Assembly (NCBI GenBank): GCA_018715925.1
Contig: DVKQ01000059.1
Span: 1-39,051, forward strand
Length of the DNA stretch: 39,051 nucleotides
Source of the DNA: Candidatus Onthousia faecipullorum
Lineage (GTDB): Bacteria > Bacillota_I > Bacilli_A > RF39 > UBA660
Direction: 5' to 3'
The position numbers were made by a program, and so were the translations under genes. This document shows positions 19,884-31,685 of the stretch, piece by piece (positions within the stretch are counted from its first letter, which is position 1; each line of letters opens with the position of its first letter). The notes beneath the pieces were generated by a model, which worked only from the letters and a program-made list of their open reading frames with translations, was not told where the DNA came from and did not search any database.

Positions 19884-20370
19884 ATATATCTAAATAAATA
19901 ATTTTATTACCATGTTCTTCTATTAATTTAACTAGAGTCTTAAATCTTATAAAAATAGTATAATCATTTCTATTAGGATGAACTCCTATAGTCTTATTAA
20001 TTAAATCTTTATCAAAGACAAAGATAACTTCGGAGTTTTCATCATAAATAAAACCTAGTGGTGAGACAGAGCCTTTTTCTACATTTAGATATTTCTTTAA
20101 TCTTTCGGGACTTCCAAAAGAAAGACGTGTACTATCTAAGTCTTTAGCAAGCTTTTTAATATCTACCTTTTTGTCAGGATAACAAGTAACTAAATAATGG
20201 ATTTTACCATTAGCATTTCTTAAAAAGATGTTCTTAGGAATAAGACCTTCATTATCTAGATTAATATCTTTAATCTCTTCTATAGTATAGACTCTTTTAT
20301 GTTTAATCATTTTATATTCAATATTTTTATTATCTAGTAGTACTAATATATCTTCCATAATCCACCTCAA
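19882..20370 (-). CDS. YbaK/ProX-type aminoacyl-tRNA deacylase-like protein
   Basis: MEDILVLLDNKNIEYKMIKHKRVYTIEE...GSVSPLGFIYDENSEVIFVFDKDL...GVHPNRNDYTIFI. Confidence 0.8.
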   Translation of the reverse strand: MRWIMEDILVLLDNKNIEYKMIKHKRVYTIEEIKDINLDNEGLIPKNIFLRNANGKIHYLVTCYPDKKVDIKKLAKDLDSTRLSFGSPERLKKYLNVEKGSVSPLGFIYDENSEVIFVFDKDLINKTIGVHPNRNDYTIFIRFKTLVKLIEEHGNKIIYLDI

Positions 20371-20415
20371 TTTACTTAAATATTAGCATAAACTTAATAA
20401 AATATATAGTAATAA

Positions 20416-20445
20416 TTGACAAATTAAATATATTTTTTCTATAAT
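20416..20445 (+). promoter_or_regulatory. Sigma-A-type promoter
   Basis: TTGACA (20416-20421), 18 nt, TATAAT (20440-20445). Confidence 0.75.
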
Positions 20446-20472
20446 AAGGTTGGAAAGGAAAAATGTAGAAAT

Positions 20473-20661
20473 ATGGGTTTGATAGTAAAGAATACAAGCT
20501 TTGATGAAGTTGATGACGATATAGAGATTGGCAGCGAGGTAGTTATTAAAGATACTGGAATAACAGGGGTTGTTGTTATGAAAATAGGCTCTATTTATCA
20601 AGTTAAAATAGGTAATGCAGTATCTTCCTATACTTATGATGAAATAGAAATAAAAAAGTAA
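20473..20661 (+). CDS. Small beta-rich hypothetical protein
   Basis: 62-aa ORF directly downstream of a strong promoter and upstream of the ligase with a short gap. Confidence 0.6.
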   Translation: MGLIVKNTSFDEVDDDIEIGSEVVIKDTGITGVVVMKIGSIYQVKIGNAVSSYTYDEIEIKK

Positions 20662-20673
20662 AGGAGAATTTGT

Positions 20674-22566
20674 ATGAAGAATAATGATCTAAAATACAGT
20701 GAATATACTGATATTGATTATTACAATAATGATGCTAAGGATGCTTTAATCCCTGAAGAAGTAAATCCTTATGAGTTCCAATTAAAAGAAAATGAAAAAT
20801 ATATGAATAATGTTGCTCTTGTAACAGAACAAGGTGAAAAAATTACTTATGAGGAGTTTCACACTAGAGTAGATGAATATGCTAAAGCTTTAAAAGAAAA
20901 AGGTGTTAGAGAAGGAGATAGAATTGCTTTTGCTGCTGGTAATGTTCCATCCGCTTTATATTTAAAAAGAGCTCTTTATAAGTTAGGGGCTACTGTTTGT
21001 GCTATCAATCCAATTGAAACTGAAGCTGCTATGAAAAGTGATATTGAACTTGTTAATCCTAAGATGTTTATTGGCATTAATATGTTTTCTAAGAAGTTTT
21101 CTACTGTTAGTAAAAAATATGGAGTTGATAGTCTTTATTTCTCCCCATTTGATAGTGTAAAGACTTCTATGAAAGAAAAAACCTTATTAAATCTATTTAT
21201 GCTATATTCTAAAAACTTTGTTTTTGATAAAGAAGAAAGATTGTCTACTTATTTAAAGAAAACAAAGAATAATAACAACAATATTTCTATTGCCAACGAT
21301 ATGAACACTTATATTAGTGATATAACGTTTACAGGTGGTAGTAGTGGTACACATAAAGGGGTTATGTTAAATGGTAATGGATTAAGTACAGTTACTAAAG
21401 GTGCTAATTATGTTTTGCCTTTAAATCCAGGTGATAAGTTCTTAGGTAATTTACCAGAATTTATGGCTTTTGGAGCTTTTGCCATGCAATATGCTTTAAA
21501 TAGAAGTTTGGAAATACATTTAACTTCTAAAGCTATGCCACAAGACTTTGCAGAATTACTTTATAAAGAACAACCTAATGGTGTTTTTGGTGGACCTATT
21601 CAGTGGAATGCTTATATTGATTATGTTTTAAAGAATGCTGATAAAAATATATATGAAAAATATAAGAATTTAAGTAAAATGGGTGAAAAGGACCAAAAAG
21701 AGTTCTATAAAATAGTAAGAAATACTTTAGAAAATTTAGACTCAACTGTTAAGAATAGGCTTGATATGAGTTTCTTAAAAGCTGGAGTTTCAGGTGGTGA
21801 ACAATTAACTTCTAAAACAGAGAACTTAACTAATATTATTTTTGATGTATTTGATGCTGAAGACAGTTTATATAACGGTTTAGGTATGACTGAAATGTGG
21901 GCTCCTGTATGTGTAAAACGTGGTAATCTAAATTCCGATGGTACAATTGGTCATATGTTACCATTTGTAGGTGCTAAAGTAGTTGATCCTGTAACTTTTG
22001 AAGAGGTAGAGAAGGGTAAACCAGGTGTTTTATTTGTAACAGGTCGTGGTATGATGGAAGGCTATTATAATAATCCTTTAGAGACTAGCAAAGTTATTGT
22101 GACAGATGAAAATGGTACACGCTGGTTAAATTCTGGCGATGTTGCTATTATTGATCCTGTTACAAATGAAAAGAAATTTATAGATAGAGTAAAGAGAAAT
22201 TTTGTTTGTGGTGTAGAAAATGTTTATCCTCAACAGATAGAGAATTTATTAAGTACTATACCAGAAATCAAAGAAAGTATAGTTACTAAAATACCTAGTG
22301 ACGATTTACAATTCGTATGTAAATATCATATTAGTTTAGAAAACTCTGATATTGATATAGAAAGCTTAGAGAATAAAATAAATACTTTAATTTATGGGAT
22401 TTTAGGAGAAGCAAAACTCCCACATTATATTGAATATCATGAAACACTTCCCAAAAGTGCTAATGGTAAGCTTGCTTGGAATGTTTTACAAGATGCTGAT
22501 AATGAAAAATATAAGAATGAAACTCTAGAAAAAGAAAAAAATATTAATGTTAAAGTATTAAAATAA
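20674..22566 (+). CDS. AMP-dependent synthetase/ligase (acyl-CoA synthetase-like)
   Basis: FTGGSSGTHKGVMLNGNG, GLGMTEMWAPVCVKRG, GDVAIIDPVTNEKKFIDRVKR, LPKSANGKL. Confidence 0.88.
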   Translation: MKNNDLKYSEYTDIDYYNNDAKDALIPEEVNPYEFQLKENEKYMNNVALVTEQGEKITYEEFHTRVDEYAKALKEKGVREGDRIAFAAGNVPSALYLKRALYKLGATVCAINPIETEAAMKSDIELVNPKMFIGINMFSKKFSTVSKKYGVDSLYFSPFDSVKTSMKEKTLLNLFMLYSKNFVFDKEERLSTYLKKTKNNNNNISIANDMNTYISDITFTGGSSGTHKGVMLNGNGLSTVTKGANYVLPLNPGDKFLGNLPEFMAFGAFAMQYALNRSLEIHLTSKAMPQDFAELLYKEQPNGVFGGPIQWNAYIDYVLKNADKNIYEKYKNLSKMGEKDQKEFYKIVRNTLENLDSTVKNRLDMSFLKAGVSGGEQLTSKTENLTNIIFDVFDAEDSLYNGLGMTEMWAPVCVKRGNLNSDGTIGHMLPFVGAKVVDPVTFEEVEKGKPGVLFVTGRGMMEGYYNNPLETSKVIVTDENGTRWLNSGDVAIIDPVTNEKKFIDRVKRNFVCGVENVYPQQIENLLSTIPEIKESIVTKIPSDDLQFVCKYHISLENSDIDIESLENKINTLIYGILGEAKLPHYIEYHETLPKSANGKLAWNVLQDADNEKYKNETLEKEKNINVKVLK

Positions 22567-22590
22567 CTCGGAAAAATTCGAGTTTTTTTG
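22565..22590 (+). terminator. Rho-independent terminator
   Basis: AACTCG-gaaaaatt-CGAGTT then T-run. Confidence 0.7.
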
Positions 22591-22642
22591 CACTTCTCTT
22601 CTTTTTGTGATATATTACTATTGAAGATAGGAGTGGAAAATA

Positions 22643-24484
22643 ATGGGAGCATATTTTACTATATGTAGTTTAGTATATATTTTATTATTTGCATTTTTCT
22701 TTTTTAGTAAAGGTAGCGTAGTTAATACTGAAACTAAAATATATAAATTTTTAATTATTACTACGACGATAGGTCTAATATTTGATATACTAGGATATTT
22801 TCTATATGTAGGTGGTTATCCTGTTGATAGCTTTTTATACTTTTTTGCTGTTAAAACAGAGTTACTATATTTTGTGGCCTGGATATTTGCCTTTACTTTT
22901 TATATTTATGTTATTTCTTATAATAGGAAAATAAATGAAGAAAAAGTTAAACATTTTAGAAAAATATTTCATTATCTATTAGGAATATTTATAGTTCTTA
23001 CTTTTATAATTTATATCTTGCCAGTTAGTTTTACATTTACTAATAATGTTGTATTTCCTCAAGGTTCATCAGTTGCTATTGTTTATATAATCGCTGCTAT
23101 TTGTATATTAATATCTATTTTCTTTGCATTAAAAAACAGAAAAAATATTATTTTATATAAATACACTCCTTTGTTTATGATGATTATTTCGATAGTTTTA
23201 ATAATAGTAATTCAAAGATTATTTCCAGACTTATTTTTAATTAATTTCTTTTTATCAATTATAGTTGCAATTTTGTATTTTACTATAGAAAATCCAGATT
23301 TGAAAATGATAGAAGAATTAAATCTTGCGAGAATACAGGCAGAAAAAGCTAATAATGCTAAGACGGATTTCTTATCAAATATGTCGCATGAAATTAGAAC
23401 ACCTCTTAATGCTATTACTGGTTTTGCCGAAGCATTGAAAGAAGAACCTGATTTACCTGATAGAGTTAGGGAAGATGTTAATGATATTTTGATGGCTAGT
23501 GATAGTTTACTTGAAATTGTTAATGGTGTTCTAGATATTTCTAAAATAGAAGCGAATAAATTAGAGATTATTAATAATAACTATAATCCTTATAAGATGT
23601 TTAATGATTTAACTACTTTAACTAAAGTTAGAATAGGTGAAAAGCCAATAGAACTTATTGTTAAAATAGATGAGACTATTCCTAAAGTACTATATGGTGA
23701 TCATACTAGAGTAAAACAAGTAATACTTAATATTTTGACAAATGCTGCAAAATATACTAAAGAAGGGCATATTATATTTAAAGTTGATTCTTTAATTAAA
23801 GGTGATATTTGTCGTTTAATAGTTTCTGTTGAAGATACTGGTATTGGTATTAAACGTGATAAGATTGATAAATTATTTGATAAGTTTGAACGTCTTGATG
23901 AAGATAGAAATACAACTATCGAAGGAACTGGCCTTGGTCTTGCAATAACTAAAAGATTAATACAACTTATGCATGGGGAATTAGTTGTTCAAAGTATATA
24001 TGGTAAAGGTAGTAAATTTACAGTATCAATTGATCAAAAAATCGCTCCAAGCGACGTAAAACTTGAAGATACAATAGAAGTAAGTAGAGAAGAACTTACT
24101 AAAGATAAAGATGTAGTTGGTAAGAGTGTTCTAGTTGTTGATGATAATAAACTTAATATTAAAGTTGCTACTAGACTATTAGAAGACTATGGTATAACAG
24201 TTGATAGTTGTATGAGTGGTGCGGAATGTTTAGAAAAAGTTAAATATATTAAATATGATTTAATCTTTATGGATGATATGATGCCTAGAATGAGTGGTAC
24301 AGAAACATTTCATAAACTAAAAGAAGATTCTAACTTTAATACTCCTGTAGTAGTTTTAACCGCTAATGCAATTGCTGGTATGGAAGAGAAATATCTTAGT
24401 GAAGGGTTTAATAGTTATTTACCTAAACCTATTGAACGTAAAGCTCTTGACAATATTATAAATAAGTATTTGAATAATCAGTAA
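22643..24484 (+). CDS. Membrane hybrid histidine kinase with C-terminal receiver
   Basis: Multi-TM N-terminus, FLSNMSHEIRTPLNAI, GTGLGLAITKRLIQLMHG, receiver VLVVDDNKLN...DLIFMDDMMPRMSG. Confidence 0.9.
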   Translation: MGAYFTICSLVYILLFAFFFFSKGSVVNTETKIYKFLIITTTIGLIFDILGYFLYVGGYPVDSFLYFFAVKTELLYFVAWIFAFTFYIYVISYNRKINEEKVKHFRKIFHYLLGIFIVLTFIIYILPVSFTFTNNVVFPQGSSVAIVYIIAAICILISIFFALKNRKNIILYKYTPLFMMIISIVLIIVIQRLFPDLFLINFFLSIIVAILYFTIENPDLKMIEELNLARIQAEKANNAKTDFLSNMSHEIRTPLNAITGFAEALKEEPDLPDRVREDVNDILMASDSLLEIVNGVLDISKIEANKLEIINNNYNPYKMFNDLTTLTKVRIGEKPIELIVKIDETIPKVLYGDHTRVKQVILNILTNAAKYTKEGHIIFKVDSLIKGDICRLIVSVEDTGIGIKRDKIDKLFDKFERLDEDRNTTIEGTGLGLAITKRLIQLMHGELVVQSIYGKGSKFTVSIDQKIAPSDVKLEDTIEVSREELTKDKDVVGKSVLVVDDNKLNIKVATRLLEDYGITVDSCMSGAECLEKVKYIKYDLIFMDDMMPRMSGTETFHKLKEDSNFNTPVVVLTANAIAGMEEKYLSEGFNSYLPKPIERKALDNIINKYLNNQ

Positions 24485-24504
24485 TTTATGCTATACTTTA
24501 TAGT

Positions 24505-25296
24505 ATGGAGGGTATTATTATGAGAGATGTAAATTTACTTATTAATAATGGTGTTAGTGTTAAGAAAAGTTTAGAGTTGTTTGGAGATATGTCGACTTAT
24601 GATGATACGTTGGGCGACTTCCTTCAAGATATTAATGAAAAGGAAATGAAAATTAAACAGACTAAAGAAAAAGGCGATATGGCTAATTATGCTATTTTGG
24701 TTCATGGTCTAAAAAGTGATGCTAAGTACTTTGGGTTTGATACTTTGGCTAATCTTGCTTTTAACCACGAAATGGCTAGTAAAGAAAATAATATGTATTA
24801 TGTAACTCTACATTTTGATGAATTGATAACTGAGCTCGATCGAATTGTCCACTTAGTTAAGCAGTATTTAGGTATGGAAGAAATTGGTACTGCTACTACT
24901 TTTGTGGCCCCTAAAAAAGATCGAGCTCTTATTGTAGTTGATGATTCTGCAGTTATAAAGAATTTTGTAAGTAAGATATTTAATAACAGGTTCGAAGTAT
25001 TACAAGCGAATGATGGAACTGAAGCTTTAAGAATAATATCTAATAATAATGAAATTAAGATAGTAGGAATGTTACTTGATCTTAATATGCCTAACTTTAA
25101 TGGTTTTCAAGTATTAGAATATTTTAGAAATAATAATTTATTTGATAGAATACCAGTTTCTATTATTACAGGAGTAGGTAATGATGAGTTAGTTGCTAAA
25201 GCTTTTAATTATCCAATAGTTGATGTCTTAAGGAAACCATTTAATGAAAGAGATATAAAAGAAGTAGTAGAAAAAACAGTACAGTATGCTCATTAA
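24505..25296 (+). CDS. Hpt + receiver domain protein
   Basis: Hpt motif VHGLKSDAKYFGFDTLANLAFNHE; receiver RALIVVDDSAVIKNF...LLDLNMPNFNGF. Confidence 0.85.
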   Translation: MEGIIMRDVNLLINNGVSVKKSLELFGDMSTYDDTLGDFLQDINEKEMKIKQTKEKGDMANYAILVHGLKSDAKYFGFDTLANLAFNHEMASKENNMYYVTLHFDELITELDRIVHLVKQYLGMEEIGTATTFVAPKKDRALIVVDDSAVIKNFVSKIFNNRFEVLQANDGTEALRIISNNNEIKIVGMLLDLNMPNFNGFQVLEYFRNNNLFDRIPVSIITGVGNDELVAKAFNYPIVDVLRKPFNERDIKEVVEKTVQYAH

Positions 25297-25325
25297 TTTG
25301 AGGATACTTTCTTTTTGGAGGACGC

Positions 25326-26213
25326 ATGAGAAAGATAGATAATAATACTTATGAAATAGAAATTAGTGATCTAAAATTTTTATTAAAAGAAAGAAATATA
25401 GATTCTAATAAAGGTGACTTTGGTAAAGCAGGGATATATGGTGGTAGTGTAGAGTATTCTGGTGCCTTAAAACTTTCATATTTATCATTAACTGCTCTTA
25501 GAAGTGGTTGTGGTATTAGTAGAGTTTTAGTTAAAAAAGAAGTATTACCTTTACTTGGTCCTAATATCTTAGAACAAACTTTGTGTATATTACCTGATTA
25601 TGACGATAATTTCTATGATAAATTAGAAGAATCTATTAAAGACTTAGATTCACTTTCTTTTGGTATGGGGTTAGGAAGTGATGATTATTTAGAAGAAATA
25701 TTAAAGTTTCTTATTAGAAATTATAGAGGTAACTTGATAATAGATGCAGATGGATTAAACACATTATCTAGAATGGATTTAAATATATTAAAGAATAGAA
25801 AGTGTAATATATTATTAACTCCTCATTTAAAAGAGTTTTCTAGACTTTGTAAAAAAGATATAAAAGAGATAAAAAGAGATTCTTTATACTTGGTTAAAGA
25901 ATTTGCTACTACTTATAACATAACTATTATTTTAAAAGGACATACTACTATTATAACTGCTGGTAATACTACTTATCTAGTTAAAACAGGATGTGCTGGA
26001 ATGTCTTCAGCAGGTAGTGGAGATGTTTTATCAGGGATACTTGCTGGACTTCTTGCTTATTTAAATTTCAGTTTATTAACAATATCTCTAGGTGTATTAA
26101 TAAATGGTATAGCAGGATGCTTAGCAGAAGAAGATAATACTGATATATCAATGATAGCAAGTGATACTATTAATAATATAGGCAATGCTATTAAAGTAAT
26201 TAGAGAAAGTTAA
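25326..26213 (+). CDS. nnrD: ADP/ATP-dependent (S)-NAD(P)H-hydrate dehydratase
   Basis: KGDFGKAGIYGGSVEYSGALKLS, LIIDADGLNTLS, LTPHLKEFSRL, GCAGMSSAGSGDVLSGILAGLLA. Confidence 0.88.
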   Translation: MRKIDNNTYEIEISDLKFLLKERNIDSNKGDFGKAGIYGGSVEYSGALKLSYLSLTALRSGCGISRVLVKKEVLPLLGPNILEQTLCILPDYDDNFYDKLEESIKDLDSLSFGMGLGSDDYLEEILKFLIRNYRGNLIIDADGLNTLSRMDLNILKNRKCNILLTPHLKEFSRLCKKDIKEIKRDSLYLVKEFATTYNITIILKGHTTIITAGNTTYLVKTGCAGMSSAGSGDVLSGILAGLLAYLNFSLLTISLGVLINGIAGCLAEEDNTDISMIASDTINNIGNAIKVIRES

Positions 26214-27041
26214 TTACTTCTTTATAAAGATTCTTGGCACTCCTTTTCTATCTGTTGTTAAAGTATATTTCTTGATAAAATCTTCTAATTCATCTTTAAA
26301 ATACCTATTATCTTCGTTAGAGTTATAAAGTAACTCTAATTTTTTTCTTAACTCAGTATTTGGAAAATTTACATAGTCTAAGAAATCCTTAAAGTCATCA
26401 ATATTTTTTAATCTATAACTAATGGGATCTAGTTTTGTTGTAAGAAATAGAAACTCTATTCCCATCATATAAATATCCATATTATAATTTATTAATCCTT
26501 CATCAATATATTTTTCGTTTCTAAATAAGAAACGATTATTACCATTAAAAACAAATTCATTAAATTCTCTTGAAGTTATACCTTTAATTTGCATACCATC
26601 ATAGTCTATGGCGTAAATATTTTCATTTTCATCAATAAAGAAATTATTATAAGAACCATCTGGAAAGTTAATATCTTCTTTATTTGCATCCATAATAATA
26701 TCATGCTTTTTAATATAAAAACTGCCAACATCTTCAAGAGTTATTTGTTCATTTCTTTTTCTTTTAGCTCTTAAATAATTAGCATAAGATGTGCCAGTTA
26801 TTTTCTTTTCTATAGAACCATTTATTTTACCATTTTCTTCATATAGAAATTCTGGACTAATTAAGTTTTTAATACTTATATCTTTGGCTAGTATTAATTT
26901 TTTTCTATATATATTTAATATTCTTTCATTTACATTTATATATTTTTTTAAAATATATCCATTTTCTAAGTCATATATCTCTTTACTTTCTGTTGTTTCT
27001 AATAACTTTAGATTACTTACATCTATATTTAGTACTTTCAT
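26214..27041 (-). CDS. Protein kinase-like fold protein
   Basis: GSYNNFFIDENENIYAIDYDGMQIKG resembles a catalytic/metal loop (N...IDYD); N-terminal ILKKY. Confidence 0.55.
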   Translation of the reverse strand: MKVLNIDVSNLKLLETTESKEIYDLENGYILKKYINVNERILNIYRKKLILAKDISIKNLISPEFLYEENGKINGSIEKKITGTSYANYLRAKRKRNEQITLEDVGSFYIKKHDIIMDANKEDINFPDGSYNNFFIDENENIYAIDYDGMQIKGITSREFNEFVFNGNNRFLFRNEKYIDEGLINYNMDIYMMGIEFLFLTTKLDPISYRLKNIDDFKDFLDYVNFPNTELRKKLELLYNSNEDNRYFKDELEDFIKKYTLTTDRKGVPRIFIKK

Positions 27042-27093
27042 AATTCCCCCTAAAGATAAAGAAAACAGTCATATGACTGTTTAATTTTATAAA

Positions 27094-27170
27094 TGGTGTC
27101 CACGACGTGATTCGAACACGTGACCGATCGCTTAGAAGGCGATTGCTCTATCCAGCTGAGCTACGCGGAC
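27094..27170 (-). tRNA. tRNA-Arg (anticodon TCT), CCA encoded
   Basis: Minus strand GTCCGCGTAGCTCAGCTGGATAGAGCAATCGC-CTTCTAA-GCGATCGGTCACGTGTTCGAATCACGTCGTGGACACCA; acceptor GTCCGCG/CGTGGAC. Confidence 0.95.
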
Positions 27171-27305
27171 AAATAAGACATTATTAATATATAACAAACT
27201 ATTAGGTTTTTCAAGAGTTTTTTTAAAAATTTACACTATATTTTGTAAAAAATTAACTTTACATTGACTAAATTTATAGAAAAGCTTTACAATAATTAAA
27301 AAGAG

Positions 27306-27872
27306 GTGTTTTCTATGTATCAAAAATATTATCGTAGACATATGATTAAAAGTGCTATAATTATAATCTTTCTATTCGTTTTTGCTATAGTTTCTACATA
27401 TTTAATATATAATAATTTTTCTAGTGAAAGAGAACAAGATATAGATACAGGAGAGATGGAAGTAGTATTTCATAATAAAGATGGTAATAAAATTAATTTA
27501 ACAAGATTTACTCCTGTAAGTGATGCAGTTGGTCTTAGTTCTACTGAATATAGTTTTACTGTTAAAAATAGTACTGATAGAAGTGTTAGTTATAAAATAG
27601 TAATAGAACCTAATATTAATAAAATAAATAATGATAATTGTTCTTCTAAAACAATACCATCTGAGTTATTAAAACTAAGTTTAAGAGTTGATCATCAAAC
27701 ACCTGAGGCTAAAATACTTAATGAATATTCTGATAATATTTTATATGAAGATACATTAGATGCTAATAGTGAAGAAGATTACTCTATTAGACTTTGGGCT
27801 ATTAATAGTGATTTTGTAATAGATAGAGATAGTCATTATCATGGTATTATAAAAGTAATAGAAGAGGGATAA
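27306..27872 (+). CDS. Membrane-anchored surface protein, TasA/camelysin-like
   Basis: Single N-terminal TM; beta-rich ectodomain SSTEYSFTVKNSTDRSVSYKIVIEP resembling the N-terminal part of the first ORF. Confidence 0.5.
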   Translation: MFSMYQKYYRRHMIKSAIIIIFLFVFAIVSTYLIYNNFSSEREQDIDTGEMEVVFHNKDGNKINLTRFTPVSDAVGLSSTEYSFTVKNSTDRSVSYKIVIEPNINKINNDNCSSKTIPSELLKLSLRVDHQTPEAKILNEYSDNILYEDTLDANSEEDYSIRLWAINSDFVIDRDSHYHGIIKVIEEG

Positions 27873-27873
27873 T

Positions 27874-28047
27874 ATGAAATTAAACAATAAGGGGTTTGCT
27901 ATTTCTACTGTTTTATATAGTTTATTAATTATGGCAACATTAATTTTGTTTTTATTGTTAGGAAACTTAAGTTTTGAGAGAAGAACTACTAGTGATTTTG
28001 TTGATAATGTTAAGACTGAGTTAAATGCTTTTGCAGATTCTCATTAA
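27874..28047 (+). CDS. Small prepilin-like membrane protein (57 aa)
   Basis: Absent from the ORF track: MKLNNKGFAISTVLYSLLIMATLILFLLLGNLSFERRTTSDFVDNVKTELNAFADSH*; basic-GF-hydrophobic N-terminus; starts 1 nt after the previous stop codon. Confidence 0.65.
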   Translation: MKLNNKGFAISTVLYSLLIMATLILFLLLGNLSFERRTTSDFVDNVKTELNAFADSH

Positions 28048-28058
28048 TTAGAAAAAAG

Positions 28059-28085
28059 TTAGCAAAAAGAGTTGACAAGTGCTAA
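28059..28085 (+). promoter_or_regulatory. Degenerate CIRCE (HrcA operator) overlapping the hrcA promoter
   Basis: TTAGCAAAA-AGAGTTGAC-AAGTGCTAA (9-9-9); TTGACA lies in spacer/right arm, downstream CATATAAT as -10. Confidence 0.8.
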
Positions 28086-28169
28086 CCTTTTGCATATAAT
28101 GATATTGGCAATGGAAAGTTTAGAATGCTAAAAACATTTGAATTATTAAACAATGCCTAGGAGGTAGTT

Positions 28170-29156
28170 ATGCTTAGTGATAGACAAAAGAAAATATTAA
28201 AATTAATTGTTGAGTCTTATATTAGACAAGCTAAGCCTGTTAGTAGTAATCAACTATGCAAAAAATTAAAATGTTCCAGTGCTACTGTTAGAAGTGAAAT
28301 GGCTAGCCTTGAAGAACTTGGCTACTTAGAGAAAACTCATACTTCTAGTGGTAGGGTTCCAAGTGAAGAAGGATATCGTTACTATGTAGATAACTTAATG
28401 GAAGCTAAGAAGATGAATGGAGAAGAAATGCTAAAATTACAAATTATTTTCCATAATCAATCATTAGAATTAAGTGATTGTATCAATAAAAGCTTACAAG
28501 TTATTTCTGATATGACTTCTTATACAGCGGTGGTGTTAGGTAAGGCAAGTCATGAGAACTTACTTAAAGAAATTAGAGTTGTACCACTTGATACTAACCA
28601 TTTAATAGTAATAGTTGTAACTGATAAAGGTAAAGTTGAACATAAAAATATTACTTTAGATAATGTTAGTATGGAAGATATTAAAAAAACTGTAGAGTTG
28701 ATTAATAACTTAATAGTAGGAACACCAATTGATGAAGTAAGTACTAAGTTAGAGTTTGAGATTAAGCCTATTATCTCTAAATATGTAGATCAGCATCAAC
28801 AACTATATAATGCTATTTATAATGTCTTTACTGATATTACAAATACCGATATTAATGTAGTTGGTAGAACTAAGTTCTTAGAACAGCCTGAGTTTGATAA
28901 TGTTGATAAGATTAGGGATTTGTTTAAAAAACTTGATGATAAAGAAATACTTCAGGAGATTAAAAGAGATGAGTCTAATAATATAGAAGTTTATATTGGT
29001 AGTGAGAATAAACTTGATGATGATGTTACTATTATTAAGACTAACTTTAAGACTGATAGTGAAGAGGGAACTCTTGCAATAATTGGTCCTAAGCGAATGG
29101 AATATGATAGAGTTGTTAGTATTCTAGAGTATTTAAAAGAAAATATAGAAAGGTAG
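28170..29156 (+). CDS. hrcA: Heat-inducible transcription repressor HrcA
   Basis: MLSDRQKKILKLIVESYIRQAKPVSSNQL; TSSGRVPSEEGYRYYVD. Confidence 0.97.
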   Translation: MLSDRQKKILKLIVESYIRQAKPVSSNQLCKKLKCSSATVRSEMASLEELGYLEKTHTSSGRVPSEEGYRYYVDNLMEAKKMNGEEMLKLQIIFHNQSLELSDCINKSLQVISDMTSYTAVVLGKASHENLLKEIRVVPLDTNHLIVIVVTDKGKVEHKNITLDNVSMEDIKKTVELINNLIVGTPIDEVSTKLEFEIKPIISKYVDQHQQLYNAIYNVFTDITNTDINVVGRTKFLEQPEFDNVDKIRDLFKKLDDKEILQEIKRDESNNIEVYIGSENKLDDDVTIIKTNFKTDSEEGTLAIIGPKRMEYDRVVSILEYLKENIER

Positions 29157-29163
29157 TGACTTG

Positions 29164-31621
<2,458 letters not shown>

Positions 31622-31685
31622 AAGAATAGAAAGGAAAACTAAGAAGTAGTGCTATATTTAGGACTACTTCTTGTTAATAAAAATT

